Source of the DNA: Chloroflexota bacterium
Lineage (GTDB): Bacteria > Chloroflexota > Dehalococcoidia > Lucifugimonadales > Lucifugimonadaceae
Length of the DNA stretch: 34,019 nucleotides
NCBI GenBank assembly: GCA_022562515.1
Contig: JADFPB010000004.1
Span: 1 to 34,019 of the forward strand
Direction of reading: 5' to 3'
Shown piece after piece: positions 17,820-24,852 of this stretch; position 1 is the stretch's first letter; each line of letters opens with the position of its first letter. The position numbers were made by a program, and so were the translations under genes. The notes beneath the pieces were generated by a model. It saw nothing but the letters and a program-made list of their open reading frames with translations. It was not told where the DNA came from and searched no databases.

Positions 17820-19379
17820 TTACTCTGGCACGACCCCGCCACTACCTGAGGTGGACGGCTCGCCGGGTGGCGCCCAGTGCATGTTGACCAGAGTGCCGAT
17901 GGCCGCGTTCTCCGGCTGCTGCGCCTTGTACCACCAGTGGTTCAACGGAATCTTTACTTCAATCTTCGTACCCTGGCCGGGCAGGGAGGTTATTGCCAGG
18001 AGACCGCCCAGTGAGTCCGTGTAATCGTTCATCATTGCAACACCAAGCCCTGACGGAACACGCGCGTCCGGCGGAAACCCCGCTCCGTCGTCGGTGACGG
18101 TCAGGTGGAGGTTGTTGCCCTCCTCGAGCGCAAGCGTCACCGAGCAGTGCTGTGCCCGTGCATGTTTGATCACGTTGCCAATAGCCATTTCCGCGATCCG
18201 GTAGACGCCGAGTCTCACGTTGTCGGGAATCTTCGAAAGGCCGGCCCCTTCCATCTCACCTATCTTCTCCGAGATCTGCAGATCGATAGCGACCACGTCT
18301 CGGTAGTGCTCACACAGCGAACGCAGCCCGGGGCCTATCCCAAGCCTGATCACGCTCGGATGGAGCCGATGTGACAGCAGCCGGATGTCATTTTCACGAA
18401 TATCGTCCAGGTCACTGATCACAGTGCCAAGCTCATCGGCGTCGCGGCCGCGTAGCCGCTCCTGAATCTCCTGCAATTTGATCCAGTTGGCATACAACCG
18501 GGTTTGCACGCCGCCGTGCAACTCTTCCGCCATTGCCCGCTTCGCAGACTCGTGGGCCTCCATCAATCTCGAGCGCGAGTCCTGGACCTGGTTCGTCTGC
18601 CACTCCAGATCCTCGTTGGCCCCAGCCAGGTCGAGCTGGATTCTTGTCATCTTTTCGATCTCGGATTCAAGCTGTGCGATCCGCGCCTTGCCCTCCGTGC
18701 TTCGCCGCGCGAGGTTCAACTGCCGCGTGTCGGATACCGCCGGCGCTACCTCTTCTGCAACGCGCTGCAGCAAATCCAGGTCTCCCGATGTGTACGCATC
18801 GTCTCTGAGGCTGAAGAGCACCAGCTTCCCAACAGTGTCGCCGCCTGATTCCATGGGCGCTGAGATCCCGGAGCGCAGTCTGGGAGATTCCTTCTCCGAA
18901 TCGTCGAAAAAATCCCTCTCGTAGATAATCCGATCCGTCTCGTCGCCGGAGCCGGCGAATACGACGAACCTGTCATAAGGGATGATCGCCTTCGTCTCTT
19001 CCGCGATCGCCTCGTAAAGCCAGTCGGAGTCGAGGCTCGCTTCAACCACTCGGCCGATGACCTCGATCGCGCGCCGCTCTCCCAGCGCGCGCAGACGCGC
19101 TCTTGATATCAGCGCGACCGTGATGCCGATGAGCGCTGTGGCAACTGCGATGCCGATGGCGGGACCGATGCCAAGCGCTCCGTTTCGGACAGCGAGCCCC
19201 ATCAGGGCGAACTGCGCGGCGCCGAGCACCACGAGCCCCACACGAAGGAGGACCTCCTTCAGCGTGAGTGGGGTCCTCTCCAATTCATCAGGACCAGGAA
19301 TGACCGGGGATGAAGCGCGTATCGGGACCCAGCCGGTGCTGGTAATGCCGACCCGTTCTATTTCTGCCTGCGAGTCCAA
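17820..19379 (-). CDS. NarX/DesK-type sensor histidine kinase with GAF domain
   Basis: A 519-residue membrane kinase: two hydrophobic segments (about 43-65 and 68-92) with almost no loop between them, a GAF-like domain (about 107-216), a coiled coil (about 220-280), and a HisKA_3-type phosphoacceptor motif AEELHGGVQTRLY with His288. The HATPase_c domain (about 390-507) has RIAEMAIGNVIKHARA (N box), VTDDGAGF (G1) and SGLGVAMMND (G2). The lack of an outer loop suggests it senses a cytoplasmic or membrane signal. The start is TTG at 19379 with GAGG four to five bases upstream. Its leader contains a terminator-like element and two dyads (separate entries). Confidence 0.9.
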   Translation of the reverse strand: MDSQAEIERVGITSTGWVPIRASSPVIPGPDELERTPLTLKEVLLRVGLVVLGAAQFALMGLAVRNGALGIGPAIGIAVATALIGITVALISRARLRALGERRAIEVIGRVVEASLDSDWLYEAIAEETKAIIPYDRFVVFAGSGDETDRIIYERDFFDDSEKESPRLRSGISAPMESGGDTVGKLVLFSLRDDAYTSGDLDLLQRVAEEVAPAVSDTRQLNLARRSTEGKARIAQLESEIEKMTRIQLDLAGANEDLEWQTNQVQDSRSRLMEAHESAKRAMAEELHGGVQTRLYANWIKLQEIQERLRGRDADELGTVISDLDDIRENDIRLLSHRLHPSVIRLGIGPGLRSLCEHYRDVVAIDLQISEKIGEMEGAGLSKIPDNVRLGVYRIAEMAIGNVIKHARAQHCSVTLALEEGNNLHLTVTDDGAGFPPDARVPSGLGVAMMNDYTDSLGGLLAITSLPGQGTKIEVKIPLNHWWYKAQQPENAAIGTLVNMHWAPPGEPSTSGSGGVVPE

Positions 19380-19390
19380 CTGGCCTCAAC

Positions 19391-19442
19391 AAAAAACTGG
19401 TGGATGGACCTTGCTTTCACCATCCAGTTTCCCCCACCAGTT
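19391..19442 (-). terminator. Terminator or attenuator directly before the kinase gene
   Basis: On the minus strand an arm CCATCCACCAGTT followed by TTTTTT can pair with either of two upstream arms: AACTGGATGG (19429-19420, with a three-base bulge) or AACTGGTGG (19442-19434, nine perfect pairs). The U-tract ends only 11 bases before the TTG start of the kinase. It may be the end of the sat transcript. If the kinase promoter is at the dyads upstream, it would be a leader attenuator. Confidence 0.6.
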
Positions 19443-19475
19443 CAATCGGGCCAACGCGCGCCCGCACCCATCCAG

Positions 19476-19515
19476 ATGAGCCTCAGGGCTCATACTTGTG
19501 AGCCGGTTGGCTCAC
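19476..19515. promoter_or_regulatory. Tandem TGAGCC-N4-GGCTCA dyads, copies 2 and 3
   Basis: Two perfect 7+7 inverted repeats, ATGAGCC-TCAG-GGCTCAT (19476-19493) and GTGAGCC-GGTT-GGCTCAC (19498-19515), are centred 22 bp apart, about two helical turns. They lie 97-136 bp upstream of the kinase start and just beyond the end of sat. The same core occurs at 7314-7329. Binding of a dimeric regulator or tandem RNA hairpins are both possible. Confidence 0.6.
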
Positions 19516-19600
19516 TGGTCCGCAGGCGCTGGCGAGCCGCGGCCGCCGGGACGCTACAGGCGTTGGAGAGCCGCGTGTTTTGGCAGCCGCGGCGGGCGGG

Positions 19601-20749
19601 CTAAGCCTTCTCCGCCGCGATCAGGATATCGGCGATCTCCGAGCGCGTGAACTCCGCTGGCGGCCTCTCACCCGCAACCAGCATCTCCCTGACCCTGGTA
19701 CCGCTCAGGAAAACGTGGTCTTCACCGGGGTGCGGGCAGGTCTTGGCAGTAGCCATGCCGCCGCAACTCTTGCAGTAGAAAGAGTGCTCGAACATCATCG
19801 GAGTAATACCGAGCGCCGCGGGATCAAACTCACGGAAAATGTGCTGGGCATCGTAAGTCCCGTAGTAATCCCCGACGCCCGCGTGATCGCGACCCACGAT
19901 GAAGTGGCTGCAGCCGTAGTTCTTGCGCATGATGGCGTGGAAGATCGCCTCCCGCGGCCCCGCGTAGCGCATGAACGCGGGCAGCACGGACAGAAGAGTC
20001 CTGTCAGCAGGGTAATAATCCTTGAGCAACGCCCGGTAGCACCGCATCCGCACCTCTGCGCCAATGTCCCCCGCCTTCGTCTCACCGACGAGAGGATGGA
20101 CCAGAAGTCCGTCCACCAACTCCAGCGCGCACTTCATGATGTACTCGTGCGCTCTGTGGATCGGATTCCGGGTCTGAAACCCGACGACAGTCTCCCAGCC
20201 CGCCTCTTCAAACAGCCTGCGCGTCTCGGCGGGTTTGCGGTCCGAGTCGGCGTAGACCTCAGCGGGCTCGACCGCCACCGCCCTGATGCTTCCTCCCAGC
20301 AGCACGTCGCCCTGCGAATAGAGGTTCGCAACGCCGGGATGCGCCTCGTCCTCCGTCCGGTATACCTCACGGGCCTCTAACTTCCGGTCGTACTCGAACT
20401 TCTCCTCCAGCAAGAGCGTGCCGGCCGGCTCCCCATCGCCGTTCAACAGGGCAATCTCATCGCCTTCGCGCAGGCCGGACGCGGTTGCGGAATCAGTCGA
20501 AAGCGTGACCGGAATCGTCCACGGGACGCCGCCGGGGAGATGGGCGTCTCTGACCGACCCCTCGTACTGCTCACGGTTCATGAATCCGGAGAGCGGACTG
20601 AACGCGCCAATCGAGATCATCTTGAGGTCAGAAGCCTCGCGCTCGTTGAGGTTGAGCGTTGCCATCTCAGGGGCCCTGGCCTTGAGATCGGTTGCTTCGT
20701 CGTCGGAAAGAACGCGGTCGATCAGTGCGCCGCCATGGGGGTCAATCAT
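19601..20749 (-). CDS. sat: Sulfate adenylyltransferase (ATP sulfurylase)
   Basis: The 382-residue enzyme makes adenosine 5'-phosphosulfate from sulfate and ATP, the first step of sulfate activation. It has the homo-oligomeric Sat architecture: N-terminal PUA-like domain starting IDPHGG, the substrate-binding motif QTRNPIHRAHEY (about 192-203), GRDHAGVGDYYGTYDAQ (about 286) and a cysteine/histidine cluster CKSCGGMATAKTCPH near the end. I chose the ATG at 20749 because family members begin MI(D/E)PHGG; the upstream TTG at 20761 directly abuts the AAGGAA ribosome site and is too close to use it. A TACAAT hexamer at 20836-20831 may be its own -10. It acts with CysH encoded upstream on the same strand. 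Confidence 0.95.
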   Translation of the reverse strand: MIDPHGGALIDRVLSDDEATDLKARAPEMATLNLNEREASDLKMISIGAFSPLSGFMNREQYEGSVRDAHLPGGVPWTIPVTLSTDSATASGLREGDEIALLNGDGEPAGTLLLEEKFEYDRKLEAREVYRTEDEAHPGVANLYSQGDVLLGGSIRAVAVEPAEVYADSDRKPAETRRLFEEAGWETVVGFQTRNPIHRAHEYIMKCALELVDGLLVHPLVGETKAGDIGAEVRMRCYRALLKDYYPADRTLLSVLPAFMRYAGPREAIFHAIMRKNYGCSHFIVGRDHAGVGDYYGTYDAQHIFREFDPAALGITPMMFEHSFYCKSCGGMATAKTCPHPGEDHVFLSGTRVREMLVAGERPPAEFTRSEIADILIAAEKA

Positions 20750-20855
20750 TTTAGAAGCCAATTCCTTTTTGAAGGGGGGAGATCGTGTCAGTATTCAGGT
20801 CGCCTGGATTCAGTCGGCGGGCGTTGGGTGATTGTATTTAGTTGTGTAGAGGCGC

Positions 20856-20886
20856 GTAGAGGGCGGCCGTCTCGACCGCCCTCTAC
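20856..20886. terminator. Strong hairpin between cysH/small ORF and sat
   Basis: A perfect 11-bp stem, GTAGAGGGCGG with CCGCCCTCTAC, and a nine-base loop. The T-rich side (TCGTTTCGTTTTTT) follows on the plus strand, while on the minus strand, the direction of the neighbouring genes, the tail is not U-rich. It lies 29 bp after the small ORF. It may reduce read-through from cysH into sat. Confidence 0.5.
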
Positions 20887-20914
20887 TCTCGTTTCGTTTT
20901 TTGCGACCGGCTGC

Positions 20915-21085
20915 CTACTGTAGCGGAGGCTCTACGGGGAGGCGCCTGGCAATCCAGTTCCGCAGGTCCGACAGAGCGCCCGAAAGTCCCTTCCGATCCT
21001 TACTTTCGCCCCGCCGGTCATTACCGTCCGGCGCTGTCGATTGCCGACGGTCTTCAGGAGCTTCTGGCGCTGCCAGTGGACTCAT
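20915..21085 (-). CDS. Small hypothetical protein downstream of cysH
   Basis: A 56-codon frame begins with ATG at 21085, 57 bp after the cysH stop, with GGAG 12 bases upstream. The first 30 residues are polar and low in hydrophobics; the last 25 (GLSGALSDLRNWIARRLPVEPPLQ) could form an amphipathic helix. I do not recognise it. The frame is open further upstream but that part overlaps cysH in another frame and is not accepted. Its position between cysH and sat suggests a role in sulfate assimilation, but it may not be a real gene. Confidence 0.4.
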   Translation of the reverse strand: MSPLAAPEAPEDRRQSTAPDGNDRRGESKDRKGLSGALSDLRNWIARRLPVEPPLQ

Positions 21086-21141
21086 AACGTTCTCTCTGTC
21101 TCCGGCCTGATAGGCCCTGGATATACCCGGGTCCGATAGGC

Positions 21142-21891
21142 CTAACGGGTGGCCTTTTCGACGATATGGAGGCCGCACTCCTTGGCATCCGGATCCGACT
21201 CCCACCACCAGCGCCCGGCGCGAAGATCCTCGCCCGGCTCGATTGCACGCGTGCAGGGCAGGCACCCGATGCTCGGGAATCCCTTGTCGTGCAGTTCATT
21301 GTAAGGAACGCTGTTCTCGTCCACATACGCTCGAACCTGGTCGAAATCCCAGTTTGCGAGCGGGCTGATCTTGTAATTGCCGTGCGCTTCGTCGCGCTCG
21401 ACGATCTTGATCTCGCCGCGCGCCATGCCCTGGTCGCGCCGCAGGCCGGTGATCCAGGCGCCCACTGAGTTCAGGGCCCGCTCCAGCGGCTCTACCTTGC
21501 GGATGCCGCAACAGAGCTTCCGGTTGTCTACTGACTTGTAGAAGAGGTTGTAGCCTTCCTTGCTCACCATTTCCTGAACGCTGTCCATGTCTGGCGTGAA
21601 GGCCTCAATTTCTGTCTCGTATCGGGCCGTGATCCGGTCCATCAGCGTATAGGTCTCGGTCGGAAGCCGCAGAGTGTCCAGCGTCATGACCCGTGCTCTG
21701 GGATTGATCCGCCAGAACATGTCGAAAACGGCCACGTCTTCCAGGCCGAAGCTCGACATCAGGACCAACTCTGAGCCAAAGCGGCCGTCCGCCCAGCGCA
21801 CAATCTCCTGTGGAGAGGCGCTTTCAAACCGCTCATTGAGCGTGGCCAGTTCCTGATCGCTCAGTTGTTTGATTTCCGTCGTCGTCATCAT
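21142..21891 (-). CDS. cysH: Assimilatory adenylyl-sulfate (APS) reductase, Fe-S type
   Basis: This 249-residue enzyme reduces activated sulfate to sulfite using thioredoxin. Four cysteines typical of the [4Fe-4S] subgroup are present: Cys127-Cys128 (KLCCGIRK) and Cys210/Cys213 (GCLPC). The catalytic Cys239 lies in KECGLH near the C-terminus. The N-terminal PP-loop region has SSFGLEDVAVFDMF, and LDTLRLPTETY matches the family. The Fe-S cysteines indicate APS rather than PAPS as substrate; no APS kinase gene is seen here, which agrees. Transcripts start 196 bases upstream in a leader with a cysteine-codon ORF and a terminator (separate entries). A GAGG site lies before the ATG pair at the start. 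Confidence 0.94.
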   Translation of the reverse strand: MMTTTEIKQLSDQELATLNERFESASPQEIVRWADGRFGSELVLMSSFGLEDVAVFDMFWRINPRARVMTLDTLRLPTETYTLMDRITARYETEIEAFTPDMDSVQEMVSKEGYNLFYKSVDNRKLCCGIRKVEPLERALNSVGAWITGLRRDQGMARGEIKIVERDEAHGNYKISPLANWDFDQVRAYVDENSVPYNELHDKGFPSIGCLPCTRAIEPGEDLRAGRWWWESDPDAKECGLHIVEKATR

Positions 21892-21945
21892 TCCTCGCTA
21901 TCGGGCCACCTGAGCTGACCCTTTCTGTTCGAAATACCGGCAAAT

Positions 21946-21977
21946 AAAAACCCCTCGCATCAACTCGTTGCGAGGGG
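21946..21977 (-). terminator. Leader terminator upstream of cysH (attenuator)
   Basis: On the minus strand CCCCTCGCA (21977-21969) pairs perfectly with TGCGAGGGG (21959-21951) across a nine-base loop and is followed at once by TTTTTATTTG. It ends 55 bases before the cysH start and 28 bases after the stop of the cysteine leader ORF. Its 5' arm (CCCTCGC) is also complementary over seven bases to GCGAGGG at 22022-22016, inside the last codons of the leader ORF, which provides an alternative antiterminator pairing. Confidence 0.85.
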
Positions 21978-22004
21978 GCAGACCGGACAGCCGAACGCGC
22001 GCCG

Positions 22005-22079
22005 CTAGCCGATCTCCCTCGCGGGGCTCGGACAACAGCAGGTGCACATGTTGGCTGGTCGTTTATTCAACATCTTCAT
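22005..22079 (-). CDS. Cysteine-rich leader peptide of the cysH attenuator
   Basis: A 24-codon ORF starts with ATG at 22079 (second in-frame ATG at 22073) and ends with TAG at 22007-22005. Residues 12-16 are Cys-Thr-Cys-Cys-Cys, that is four Cys codons (TGC, TGC, TGT, TGT) among five. No ribosome site is present; the -10 hexamer TATATA ends eight bases before the ATG, so the transcript should start at or one base before the A of ATG and be leaderless. The last codons (Ala20-Arg21-Glu22) contain GCGAGGG, able to pair with the terminator arm downstream. Stalling at the Cys codons when Cys-tRNA is scarce would leave that segment free and prevent termination. Similar leaderless polycysteine ORFs regulate cysteine genes in mycobacteria. 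Confidence 0.82.
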   Translation of the reverse strand: MKMLNKRPANMCTCCCPSPAREIG

Positions 22080-22086
22080 TCGGGAG

Positions 22087-22115
22087 TATATATCAGTTTG
22101 TGTCAGATATCACAA
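22087..22115 (-). promoter_or_regulatory. Promoter of the cysH leader transcript
   Basis: On the minus strand TTGTGA (22115-22110) and TATATA (22092-22087) are separated by 17 bases. The predicted start is at 22080 or 22079, the latter being the A of the leader ORF. This is the best sigma-70 promoter seen in the window. Confidence 0.7.
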
Positions 22116-22116
22116 A
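22097..22116. promoter_or_regulatory. Palindrome overlapping the -35 box of the cysH promoter
   Basis: TTTGTG and CACAAA form a perfect 6-bp inverted repeat with eight bases between (20 bp in all). It covers the -35 hexamer and most of the spacer, the position of a repressor site. The TGTGA-N6-ACACA core resembles CRP/FNR-family sites, but the regulator is unknown. Confidence 0.5.
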
Positions 22117-22288
22117 CGCGGCCCGTGAATGATTGGATGCCGGAACAGTGATTCCGGTACAGGAATCGCGTTGCCCCGGACGAAAGCGCCGGGCGTGTCC
22201 AGAGGGGCTCTCGCCCGTGAACACACCCGGTTTTCCGTACGATTACGATGAGATCGAAACGCTGTGACGCGCCCGGCTGCCGGCCCAA

Positions 22289-23539
22289 CTACCCGGTAGG
22301 TGGCCTGGTGCCGAGCTTCACCTCTACCTGAATCGCTTCGCCATCGCGAATCACATCCGCGGTGACCACATCACCGGGACTGGTCCTTGAAGACAGGTAG
22401 GCAATCAGATCGGCAAAGTCCAGGATGGCAGCGCCATCGATCGCGGTCACTACGTCTCCGGACTCAAGGCCCGAGTTTTCTGCGGGGCCGTCCGGGATCA
22501 GGGAGTCAAGAATGGCGCCGCGAGTGTTGGAGGGAAGTCCAAGGCGCTCGGCCTCCTCAAGACCCAGGGTGCCGACCGTAACTCCGAGCCACGAATATCG
22601 ATACTCGCCATTGGCGATAAGGGCCGGCACCACGCGCTTGGCCTGATTGATCGGGACCGCGAAACCTATACCGGTGTTCACGCCGGACCGGGTTTCGATC
22701 TGCGAGTTGATGCCGATCACGCGCCCCTGCCGGTCGAGCAGCGGTCCACCCGAGTTGCCGGGGTTGATGGAGGCGTCGGTCTGGATTGCGTTCGGTATGG
22801 AGTAGTTCTGCCGGGGACTATCGATCGTCCTGCCCAGAGCGCTGATGATGCCGCGGGTGAGGGTGAAGTCCCGGCCAAACGGGGTGCCGATGGCCAGTGC
22901 GATCTCACCGGGCCTGAGATTGTCTGAGTCGCCGAGTTCGATCGGCTTCAGGTAGTCCACCGGAAGATTCACTTCAAGTACAGCCAGATCAGAGTCCGGG
23001 TCCGTGCCCAGGATCTTAGCTTCTACGTCTGTGCCATCTGGAAATAGCACCCTGACGGAATCCGCCCCTGCGACCACGTGGTGGTTGGTGACTATGCGGC
23101 CCTTGGAGTCCCAGACGAAACCGGAGCCGGTTCCTTGAGGAATCAGGCCGTCGCCCGGCCCGCGGAACGGGTCGCCGAACAACGAATTCGTCCTTCCTTC
23201 TGAGAAGACGATTATCTGGACCGTTGAATCGAGAACGTCCGCGTAGACGTCAGCGATGACCTTCTCTCCGGCCTCGACGATCTGTTCGGCCGTGAGAGAA
23301 TCGATGATCTGTTTTGCGGACGGGAACCCGTCGCTGACGATTTGGGGAGCAGTGGCCTCTGTGCTGGCAAATGTCGTCGAAGAGTCGGTGTCTGCTTCCG
23401 CCGCGCTGGCCGGCGCGAGGCTAATCGGCGAGTTGCTGACGACCAAGTCTGAACCATCCCCGCTGGAACATGCAATTGCTGTCAGAGATGCGATAGCGAT
23501 TAGCGGAAGGATCAGACGCTTGAGGGCTGGGTATTTCAT
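22289..23539 (-). CDS. HtrA/DegP-like serine protease with PDZ domain, lipoprotein
   Basis: A 416-residue envelope protease. The N-terminus has a lipoprotein signal with lipobox LTAIAC (Cys24), so it is probably tethered to the outer face of the membrane. The trypsin-like domain shows the triad His154 (TNHHVV), Asp184 (PDSDLAVLEV) and Ser263 (INPGNSGGPLLD). One PDZ domain occupies about 310-410 (YRYSWLGVTVG through DGAAILDFADLIAYLSS). It should degrade or rescue misfolded exported proteins. The ATG at 23539 has GGAG five bases upstream. The 209 bases downstream contain the start region of the cysH leader but no clear terminator. Confidence 0.92.
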   Translation of the reverse strand: MKYPALKRLILPLIAIASLTAIACSSGDGSDLVVSNSPISLAPASAAEADTDSSTTFASTEATAPQIVSDGFPSAKQIIDSLTAEQIVEAGEKVIADVYADVLDSTVQIIVFSEGRTNSLFGDPFRGPGDGLIPQGTGSGFVWDSKGRIVTNHHVVAGADSVRVLFPDGTDVEAKILGTDPDSDLAVLEVNLPVDYLKPIELGDSDNLRPGEIALAIGTPFGRDFTLTRGIISALGRTIDSPRQNYSIPNAIQTDASINPGNSGGPLLDRQGRVIGINSQIETRSGVNTGIGFAVPINQAKRVVPALIANGEYRYSWLGVTVGTLGLEEAERLGLPSNTRGAILDSLIPDGPAENSGLESGDVVTAIDGAAILDFADLIAYLSSRTSPGDVVTADVIRDGEAIQVEVKLGTRPPTG

Positions 23540-23930
23540 TATGTCTCCGATGGATCACGCTGGAGGGGGTACACGGCTCATTACTCGCGCCGGGAATCTA
23601 TATATGCCTTAGATGCAACCGGGCTGCAGGAGTGACTTCATAACTCACTTTAGCGGTACGGAGCCACCGGTCCGCATGGATGCGGCCTCTGTGGTAACCG
23701 CCGGGTCACACCCATCGTTTTCGCGATTGCGGTCGTCCGGACTCCCTGGATTTACCGGGGAGTTGCCTGGGAGTTACTGGGATTCACTGGCGGCCGGGCG
23801 TGCATGTGAACCAAATCGCCAGGTAAAGTTCACCGCGCGAATATCAAGAAATCGTGGAGCAGATCGGGCCCGCCGGGCTTAATCCCTGGGGGCTCAGGCA
23901 CCGCGATGTTCAGTAGAGCGGACTGCCCTG
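23540..23930. other. Intergenic region between the protease and bL25 genes
   Basis: No gene is supported. A TATATA on the minus strand at about 23599 lacks a convincing -35. At 23757-23796 there are three imperfect repeats of a GGGAGTT/GGGATT unit spaced 11-12 bp apart on the plus strand, of unknown meaning. Confidence 0.35.
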
Positions 23931-24632
23931 CTAGCTCTCGTCACTACCCTTATCGGCAGCGGTATCGCCTTCAGCAGCTTCCGCTCCCTCTTCGCCCTCG
24001 ACGGCCTCTTCGCCCTCGACGGCCTCTTCACCTTCAACGGCCTCGGCGCCGACGACCTCGAAGACTTCGATCTCGCGCTGCTTGGCGGCGCGCGCAATGA
24101 CATCTTCACCGTGCGTTGACGCCTCTACTCCAGACGGCAGGTTCAGGTCACTGACGCGCAGCACATCGCCTATTTCCTCGAGGCTGCTGATGTCGCCTTC
24201 GATTATCGACGGTACCTCCAGCGGAAAAGCAAGGACCATCAACGTGCGGGTGATCTGGTTGATCTGCGCCGCGCCGCCAACGGTGGCTGGCGCCTCCCCG
24301 ACGAGCACCACATTGACCGGCGCTTCAATCTTCTGATCGGCCCGGATCCGCAGGAAGTCCACATGCTGTATCTCGCCCGTGACAGGATGGACGGCAACGT
24401 CACGGATGAAGCTGAGCGTCTCTTCCGGCTCGCCCTCGACTGAAATATTGACCGGAGAAGTCCGGCCGGCATCCACTATGACTTTCCGCACCAGCGTTGA
24501 CGGCGCCTGCAGCGAAAGCGAGGCCGCGCCAAGACCGTAAAGGTGCAGAGGAGTGACGCCGCTCCTGCGAAGGGCTTTGACCTTCTTGCGAAGCGCCGTG
24601 CGGGGAGTCGTCTGAAGCGATACGGGGTCCAT
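23931..24632 (-). CDS. rplY: Ribosomal protein bL25, CTC/TL5 long form
   Basis: A 233-residue large-subunit protein binding 5S rRNA. The N-terminal L25 domain (about 1-90) has the typical RKKVKALRRSGVTPLHLYG start and HPVTGEIQHVDFLRI. The TL5/CTC beta domain follows to about 190 (VPLVG-like EAPVNVVLVGEAPATVGGAAQ, LEVPSIIEGDISSLEEIGDVLRVSDLNLP). The C-terminal tail is acidic, with three tandem EAVEGEE units encoded by near-identical 21-bp DNA repeats at about 24000-24045. The tail is not a known functional domain; such tails are often variable in length. The ribosome site before the ATG is weak. Confidence 0.93.
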   Translation of the reverse strand: MDPVSLQTTPRTALRKKVKALRRSGVTPLHLYGLGAASLSLQAPSTLVRKVIVDAGRTSPVNISVEGEPEETLSFIRDVAVHPVTGEIQHVDFLRIRADQKIEAPVNVVLVGEAPATVGGAAQINQITRTLMVLAFPLEVPSIIEGDISSLEEIGDVLRVSDLNLPSGVEASTHGEDVIARAAKQREIEVFEVVGAEAVEGEEAVEGEEAVEGEEGAEAAEGDTAADKGSDES

Positions 24633-24819
24633 GATGGCAGGTCAACCGATCGGGAACGGGTCTCTGGTAATTCCGGGCCCATTCCGGCGGCGCGTTACTT
24701 CCTGATGTGTAGTTAAGCGTACCTGGTAGCGGAAATGCGACTGGCGTGATTGCCGCCCGCGCAACCCGAAAATCGTATCACACGCCAACGGGAAGATTCT
24801 GGTTATCCCACCCGTAAAC

Positions 24820-24852
24820 CAGACCGGTTTGGTCTGAATTGGGTGCTATACT
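24820..24852 (+). promoter_or_regulatory. Promoter and operator of the Rrf2 regulator gene
   Basis: A perfect 6-bp dyad CAGACC-GGTTT-GGTCTG lies at 24820-24836, followed by a -10 hexamer TATACT at 24847-24852. The -35 position falls inside the dyad and is a poor match. This layout suggests autorepression by the Rrf2 protein or activation with a weak -35. Transcription would start near 24859, which rules out the upstream TTG at 24839 as start of the gene. Confidence 0.55.

Noticed and set aside
21892-22116. SAM or T-box riboswitch upstream of cysH
   Set aside because: No S-box core and no T-box motif (TGGNACCGCG-like) is present; the leader is better explained by the cysteine ORF with terminator and antiterminator.
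22103-22288. 61-codon minus-strand frame between the protease and the cysH leader
   Set aside because: No ribosome site or recognisable pattern, and it runs into the promoter region of the leader transcript.
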